Below, one piece after another: positions 57,776-64,000 of a stretch of 64,000 nucleotides of DNA (position 1 is the stretch's first letter; each line of letters begins with the position of its first letter). Position numbers and translations under genes: made by a program. Below the pieces are notes generated by a model, which saw only the letters and a list, made by a program, of their open reading frames with translations, was not told the DNA's origin and did not search any database. The stretch spans positions 73,172,629 to 73,236,628 of the forward strand of contig OW121741.1 in the NCBI GenBank assembly GCA_933228675.1. Reading direction: 5' to 3'. The DNA is from Stomorhina lunata (lineage: Eukaryota; Arthropoda; Insecta; Diptera; Rhiniidae).

Positions 57776-58892
57776 GGGTAACTGAACCAGAATTATTTCG
57801 CAAATAAAAACTGCGTTTAACTCAAGTATTTTTAAAATACAATTCGAAATAACGATTAATAGACATTACAACAAAAAATATGGTAACTCCAAAATTTTTA
57901 CAAAAACCAAAACAGAAAATTTAAGTTGCCAACTTATTATTAGAAAAAATAAATGTACACCGGCCACTCTGTATCATCCAAACGTAAACAAACCAGCTGT
58001 TTCAGCGGATTTGACAGCTGTTCGGCACTGGAATATACTTACAATTTGTGATGGATAAAATGATTCGTGTACACTCGGCTATCTTTTTTTCTATTCTTTG
58101 TGTTTAAATACTAATGTTTTTCGCTGACAATGCGCAGTTGTTAATAAGTACTCACTTTTCAACACCACAAAAGATACAAAATATTGATTGTGCCCACGTA
58201 CAATAAAAAACTAAAAGATTTTGCAATATGTAAATTTTTAAAGTTTCCAAAGAAATTATCTTTCGTTATTCCGTTTGATTGAAAGCACCACTGCATTACT
58301 TGCTAATTTTGAAGCTTCTTTTACACAAATTTTATCTGTTCTCCCTTATTACTTTAATTTCCAATTACAAACATTTCTTTTTATCTACTCAAGAAATCCC
58401 TTGACATGCAGAAAAACGACCCAGCCATGTTTTATTGGCTGCAAAAAAAAACTTGTGTCACTATTCCATTTTGCTTACCGCAGCCAAAATTGTTTGATTG
58501 GGTTGTGGTGTGGCCTTTGGAGTTTATGCTCCCATTGTAGTCATCGGGTTTTATGTATAAAATTATGCAGTATTAGTCGCAATTGCCGTAAAACTAAAAA
58601 ATAATTATGCGATTTTTGTTTTCCAGCAGCCGTCGGCCGTACTGAAACCTACTCGTTACATGAGTAGCGATTACTTTTGTTTGTCGACTAGTGTTGCCAA
58701 CTATTTTACTCTATATTACTCCGAAAGATGAGAGATGTTCTCATTCAGAGTTGTATAATTGAAATCAATTAATTATACAAGTTTGAGCAACTTTTTATCC
58801 CAACAAACACGTTTTTAAACGTTTGGTATATGATGACTGTAACATCAAAAGTCCCAAATAAATAACAATTGAAAACTAAGAAATTTCTTATA
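57776..58892. other. Intergenic; possible upstream region of an unseen gene
   Basis: 57960-58080 is less AT-rich than its surroundings (ACGTAAACAAACCAGCTGTT, CAGCTGTTCGGCACTGGAAT). The 109-residue frame at 58275-58604 has no recognisable motif and is probably spurious. A sequence near 58799 (CCCAACAAACACG, AAACGTTTGGTATATGATGA) resembles the start of the CCCARTAAGAA MITEs. Confidence 0.3.
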
Positions 58893-59396
58893 GCTCATTC
58901 ACATTGAGCTCGAAAACTAGTTAAAGTAGTTTTCGCCTCAAAACAATATTGAAAACTTATGTTTTCACATACAAAACGAAAACTCTTTACGTATGAGTTT
59001 TCAACGAAAACTTGTTTGAAAACTATTAAAATACCGATACAACACTGAGTTCATACCATTTATAGCAACTCTATATTAGAAAAATGGGAAAATATCAAAA
59101 ATAAATGTCAGTGTAAAATAAAATATCAAAAAAACAATAATTTTAATTTTAAAAATTTCTGAAAAAACATTATAAAAGTGATTAATGAGTTATAAATGAT
59201 GTTATAAATGAGTTATAAATGAAATCTAATAAGTTGGAAGTATTTGGTGTTCGGTTTTTAAAAATAATCGCAAATAATCGGTTTTTAAAAATAAATTTTA
59301 TGCGAAAACTTATGAAATGTCAAATTTCCAAAATGTGAATGGTAAAGTTTTCGATGGTGTTTTCATTTCCGAAAACATCTTATAGTGTGAATGGGC
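58893..59396. mobile_element. TA-flanked MITE (504 bp)
   Basis: Ends GCTCATTCACATT (58893) and AGTGTGAATGGGC (59396) are inverted repeats, bordered by TA (58891-58892, 59397-59398). GTTTTCG/CGAAAAC motifs repeat through both halves. Non-coding. Confidence 0.65.
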
Positions 59397-59399
59397 TAT

Positions 59400-59936
59400 T
59401 AGAGAATATTTATAACTAAATATTGATTTTTTTCATTTGTATCGAAATCTAGAAATATAACCTTAAGATAATGTTGCCTTAGCAATAAATAAATTTATAA
59501 ATCATTATCAATATAACTCTTAAAAGGCTCATAATGTTTTTGAAATCAAAATCACTCTTTCTTCAGAGCTCTATATATTCTAAGTACTTACTCATTTGAT
59601 ATAAACATTTTGTTGAGGGTTAATCTTAGATAATGAATACTAAAAACCTATGATAAATTAGTGACTTATTTTTTGAGATAGTCGAAATAGTCTGATTTTA
59701 CCCAGGATAGCTTGGGAATCTAATAATTAATATTGCTAGCAGCCTGGTTAGAATTAACTTATGTCATCTAATGGCAAAAATGCGCAAATACATTCAAGTT
59801 AATAGAGTGTAATAAGTTATCCGATCGCAATAGTTCATATTTCGATTATTGGGATAAAAAAAAAAAAAACAAATAATGCGTATCTGATTAAAAAAAATTA
59901 ACCATGCATGTGCGGGACAGTCCAATATAGGTACAT
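59400..59936. other. Intergenic, nothing recognised
   Basis: AT-rich sequence with no element ends or coding signal that I can support. Confidence 0.35.
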
Positions 59937-60165
59937 ATCGTCACCTAAAATACAAAACGTCGTAACTAAACTTTTAATTTTTTAACAGCTAAAGCAAAAA
60001 TAATAAATATAACTTTTAAATCCAAATTTTGGAATTGGGTGACAAAAGCATCAGCGAAGAAAATTCTAAAACTAAAATGATAAAAATCGTTAAGTTTTTA
60101 AAACAAAAGGGCTTAACTAAAAGTTGAATATTTTTTAAAACGGAAGATTTCAAAAAGCATAAAGT
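59937..60165. repeat. Dispersed repeat C, copy 4 (reversed)
   Basis: TATCGTCACCTAAAATACAA, then TTTTAAATCCAAATTTTGGA, AATTGGGTGACAAAAGCATC and AAAAGGGCTTAACTAAAAGT: the reverse complement order of the copy at 23310. Confidence 0.65.
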
Positions 60166-61290
60166 TTTTTTTCACTAATATATAGAGACGGATCTAAAAA
60201 ATGGTACCAGTTTTTTTCGAAGCATAATTATATATGACTATGAAAAGGTGGCTATGACTCAAATTTCGAAATTTTTCAAAATTTTTAGCTAACTTTTCCC
60301 TTTTCATAGACCGGGTCACATATGTAAAAAATATAAGTTTTAAAGAATATAAAATATTATATAATATTATATTATATAATAATATATATTATATATTATA
60401 ATTACAATTTTCCATACGAAATTCCTACAATAAGCCTTTGATAATTTTATAATTGGTTTATAAATAAGGGGGTTATTTCAGAAATAACCCCGTAACATGT
60501 AAACGGTTAAAGATATTTGAATGAAATTTTATGTTTGTGAATATACAGATCCATGTGTGGTCAGAATTTTTACATCGTATGCATCTCAAATTTTGTAGAT
60601 AGATGTTATTGTTGTAACAGGGATCAAGGCCAAGAATTTGCCGTTTTCGATTTTTCATGATTTTTTTTAAACAAAAATTTTTGCCATTTATACGTAAAAA
60701 ATATATTTTTTTCTTAAGTTTTTTATTATAACTCCGATACTATTGATCCGATTGAAAAGCGATATATAAACGAATTAAAGGCTATGTAAATCTTAATTTT
60801 TCTGATTTTATTTTAATAATATCGGATTAGTAGTTTTTGAGTTATCATTAATTATTTGAAGAAACGTCTAAAAAAAATAGCAATTAAAAAAAAAAATTAA
60901 AAAAAAATCTTGCCATAGAATTTAAAAATTTTACCATTTTTGTACAAAGGTCATGATACATCAAAATTGTATAGTGATTTTAAGAGCACATGAATTTTTT
61001 TTTATTTTGTTGTGCTGTGTTATTGTTAGGAATTATTACTCCAATTAAAATTATTATTTTTGCAGACCTTTTGACAAAGCGTTTTAAAAAAAAACTTAAG
61101 CAATTTGTACATTTAGTTTAAAATGTTTGATTATTTTAAATTGGGCAAAATTGACCCACAAATGTCATATGCGTTATACTTTTTTAAATACTGGACAAGT
61201 GTTAAGTAGCTGACTACAAGGCTACTGCTGCAGCCAACGACTTTTGTAGTCGGTGTTCGTGTAGCCTGCTGTCGTGATTGTGTTTCTAGC
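60166..61290. other. AT-rich intergenic DNA
   Basis: 60345-60405 is an almost pure A/T palindromic tract (ATATTATATAATATTATATT). 60700-60960 loosely resembles 28800-29095. No gene. Confidence 0.45.
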
Positions 61291-61299
61291 ATAATGCAT

Positions 61300-61400
61300 A
61301 TCCAGAAAGCCGGACGGACATCGTTAAATCGACTCAGATGGGTCTCAGACCAATATTTCTATGGGTTACAAAGCATATTCATGGTGGATGGTATAAAAAA
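61300..61400 (+). repeat. Short degenerate family 1 fragment
   Basis: AAGCCGGACGGACATCGTTA, AATCGACTCAGATGGGTCTC, AATATTTCTATGGGTTACA and GGTGGATGGTATAAAAAA: the terminal quarter of family 1. Confidence 0.65.
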
Positions 61401-62204
61401 TACGTTACAAAAATCCTATTTTCCAAATAAGTATGACGGATTGTGTTACATCAAACAAACTAATGAGAAGGATAAGTTTCTCTTAAATTGTTCATGTCTG
61501 TTTACTTTTTTATTAAGACATCTGTCTATTTTAACATGCCGATAAAAAATTTTGAATATTTTTTTAACAAAATTTTCTAACACTTAAAAAGTGAGTTTTG
61601 AAACGGTCCTAAAAAAAGTACCACTTTCCAGTATAAAAAAAAAATTATGTAAATTTAATTATATTTTAATTAATTTAAACTATTTAGTACTTATAAGTCT
61701 TTAGATAATAAGGAAAGTCTTACTTTGTAATTTCTGTAGTCTAAAAATAATTTGTTTGCTGCATTTTCTGGGTAAAATTGCAATAACTTAAAAACTACTG
61801 CATTTTTATGGCTCTAATCAAAGCTGATTTAGTTGTCTTCTACATCCAATTATTAATTTTTCCCTATACAAATGGGTCCTAGAAGTAAATGTCCTGTGCG
61901 CCACCTTAGGATATTGACCTAGGAAGACAACATTTTTTTCTGAGCTTCTTAGGACGAAGAACATCGATTTTTAATCCCAGCATCGAATTTCAATAAAAGT
62001 TGTTTTTCGCTCCACCCTAATTAGGGTTGCCAGACACAAATCCTGAAAAAGCTTGACAACCCAAAAATTAGCTGAACATTAATAATAAAAACCTTGCTTT
62101 AATAATTTGCTTCTATGAATTTTGAAATTTTTGATAAACTGAATTGCGAATACCGTAATTAACCGCAGCGATATCGAGAGAAAATGAAATCGTCCGAGAT
62201 CTGA
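61401..62204. other. Intergenic, nothing recognised
   Basis: No coding region or element ends that I can support. Confidence 0.35.
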
Positions 62205-64000
62205 AACAATTTTCAACAGGAAACACTTGTTACTCGCGTTTGTAGATGACATTAATATCATGGGACGCATATTGCGCGATTTGACTGCCGTCTTTTCAAG
62301 TATCGAGAAGGAATCTAATAAAATGGGTCAATGAATCAAAACAAAACTGCTGGTTTCTACAAGCAGGCAATTCTCAAGAATTGGACCACATGTGATCGTT
62401 GAGAACTATAGCAACGAGGTTTTAAATGAATTTGTTTACCTTGGTACCGCCGCACATTGGGGTTTTTCATACCCAAAATGGGAATTAATTGAAAAATTTA
62501 ATTCGTCGGTACCGAATATTTTTTTATATTAAGTAAAAGTTTACAAAATTCTGCAACACCAGCTCCAAAAAAAATGTCTCTAGCAACTACCGTTATATTC
62601 CCACACGTTTTCAAAGTTAAAGTTTTTTGATGACTTGTAAATGTTTGTAAAAAAAGTAAATTTTTTGCATTTTCAAAATTAATTTTTTGCTGTTTCTTAA
62701 ATGAAAATTTAAAGAAAAGTTATGTAGCCTATAACATCAGGTTATTAAGATTATATTTGTGTTATTATATTTTAAGTGTAACTGATACTAATAGTTTAAA
62801 AGTATTTTTTGGTGAAGACCTATAAATTGGCAAATTTTGTAATATATATAGAAAAATAGTTGTGAATTTAGCAAAATTTAGTAACAATTCTTTTTTCTCC
62901 ATAATCTCTGGATAATTTAGAAAATATTAGAAAAAATTGGTTTTGCACGTTTTTGCACATAACAAATAAAAAAGCAAATATATTTGTTGATCCGCATAAT
63001 TTGTTTGCATCTTAGGTACAAACTTGAATACTTTTGTTTCTCGGAGAGATCTTTTTGAAATAATGAAAAATTCTGGTTGTGAAAACATTTAACATTTAAT
63101 ATTTTTTTTTTAAGAAAATTAACACTCAGGTAAGTACTGCCTATACAATTGTATATAGAGTATATAAGAATTGGGGTACCTTCTTTGGAAAGGCAATAGA
63201 TAGTAGAGAAAAGAAAGGTGGTGAAATTGAGAGATAAAGCTTTATAATATTATAATTTTAAAAAATATATTTTATTACTAACAGGACTAAGATATGTAAA
63301 AAATATAATTCTTCTTCTTCTTCTTCTGTCATCCTTGACTCCCAGTGGAGCATAGGGCCTAAAAAAAATATATAATAGTAGAAAACATTTTAATGTAGCA
63401 TTTTTTTCGTAAAATTGTCTAAGAACATAAAATTAGCGGAAAAAACGCCCAAAAACCGCTTGAGCGATTCATAAGACTTCTACTTCAAGAAAATGCCTAT
63501 TAAGTCAATATTGCACATAAATACTTACTTTTTCATAAAAGATAGTTCAAAAAACTTAAATTTAGCAAAATTCGAAAAAATGCCCATTTCCCCCTTGTAA
63601 ACGCATTTTTCAACTTTAGGGCTTGGGCGCCACGTATTTGCGTTTTCCAATTTGGCTCAAATTTTCAGGGTTAATGTGTCTCACCAAATGACACAATAAT
63701 TCGGCCGACACTCCTCGAAATAAAAAAAAATAATATTTTCATACAAACAACCTAAGGTTATGTACCTTAATTTATAAAAAATAACAAATTCTAATCATGT
63801 ATATTATAAAATTGATTAATTTTACTTTTTAAAGGAAGACTATTAAAAAAAAAACTTAAAATTTGTAACCAGGAAATCTTCCACGATTTGATTCCCAGTT
63901 TAGGCATCAAAAACCCCAATGTGCGCCGTCAACAAAAATAACGACATAAGCTTCGAAATCAAACGTAGAATCATAAGCAGGCAGATAAGAAATAAAGCGT
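62205..64000 (+). mobile_element. Non-LTR reverse-transcriptase relic split by a Transib-like element
   Basis: Plus strand 62215-62330 reads LLAFVDDINIMGR (the YADD palm box, here FVDD), then AVFSSIEKESNKMG. The same domain resumes after the insertion at 63929-64000 with NNDISFEIKRRIISRQIRNK. Stops and frameshifts are present. It runs off the right edge. Confidence 0.8.
62453..63923. mobile_element. Transib-like non-autonomous transposon (1471 bp)
   Basis: Ends CACATTGGGGTTTTT (62453-62467) and AAAAACCCCAATGTG (63909-63923) are perfect inverted repeats for 15 bp and continue imperfectly for about 20 more. They are flanked by an exact GC-rich 5-bp duplication CGCCG (62448-62452, 63924-63928). 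Five-base GC-rich targets and ends starting CAC resembling the recombination-signal heptamer are Transib hallmarks. No transposase; an internal (TTC) run lies near 63311-63329. Confidence 0.8.

Noticed and set aside
58275..58604. 109-residue Cys-containing frame as a gene
   Set aside because: No family resemblance, no supported splice context, and AT-rich codon use typical of random frames here.

Overview
The window is nuclear DNA of a higher fly (Diptera, Brachycera; the repeat load and long AT-rich introns suggest a large-genome calyptrate such as a blow fly, flesh fly or house fly, which is an inference). Evidence: AT-rich sequence, GT-AG introns with readable spliced products, insect protein families, and many eukaryotic DNA transposons and non-LTR retrotransposon relics. 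No CRISPR, operon or other prokaryotic structure is present.

Host genes, nearly all on the minus strand: (1) 1299-2126, first three coding exons of the DECD-box RNA helicase UAP56/Hel25E, with the rest beyond the left edge; (2) 4861-16157, a complete seven-exon Chk2 checkpoint kinase (loki) with a 7-kb second intron full of transposons; (3) 19025-20423, a complete four-exon chitinase-domain protein of the CHID1/SI-CLP type; (4) 23701-26120, two exons of a DUF1091 secreted protein, its first exon not found; (5) 49290-53667, a two-exon Gln/Ser-rich protein that I read as the SAGA subunit Ataxin-7. On the plus strand, 27600-28261 is a truncated member of an arthropod Cys-rich family. The genes look functionally independent (mRNA export, DNA-damage signalling, secreted lectin-like protein, SAGA deubiquitination).

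Most of the window is mobile DNA, and its main interest is how many insertions can be dated by nesting and by exact target-site duplications (TSDs). In lok intron 2 there is a piggyBac element (10260-12759, TTAA TSDs, 13-bp ends) with a three-exon transposase broken by stops and by loss of the first catalytic Asp, then a Tc1/mariner relic split by a hAT fold-back element (13819-14858, TSD CTTTCAAC). Elsewhere: a 158-bp Harbinger-type MITE (23929-24086), a MULE-like element with 10-bp TSD (29130-31537), a P-element-like MITE with perfect 31-bp ends (35590-36270), a Helitron (41126-42428), a hAT MITE (56670-57588), a TA-flanked MITE (58893-59396) and a Transib-like element (62453-63923, TSD CGCCG) inside a reverse-transcriptase relic. 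Two non-coding repeat families with a conserved hairpin head fill much of 29-41 kb.

The most unusual locus is 45.9-50.0 kb. The 3' end of the ataxin-7-like gene has been tandemly duplicated. The distal copy is a pseudogene, and its 3' flank contains a roughly 2-kb insertion that looks like an endogenous rhabdovirus phosphoprotein gene. That insertion is itself split by a 746-bp MITE. The unduplicated flank lacks the viral insert, so the order of events can be read directly.
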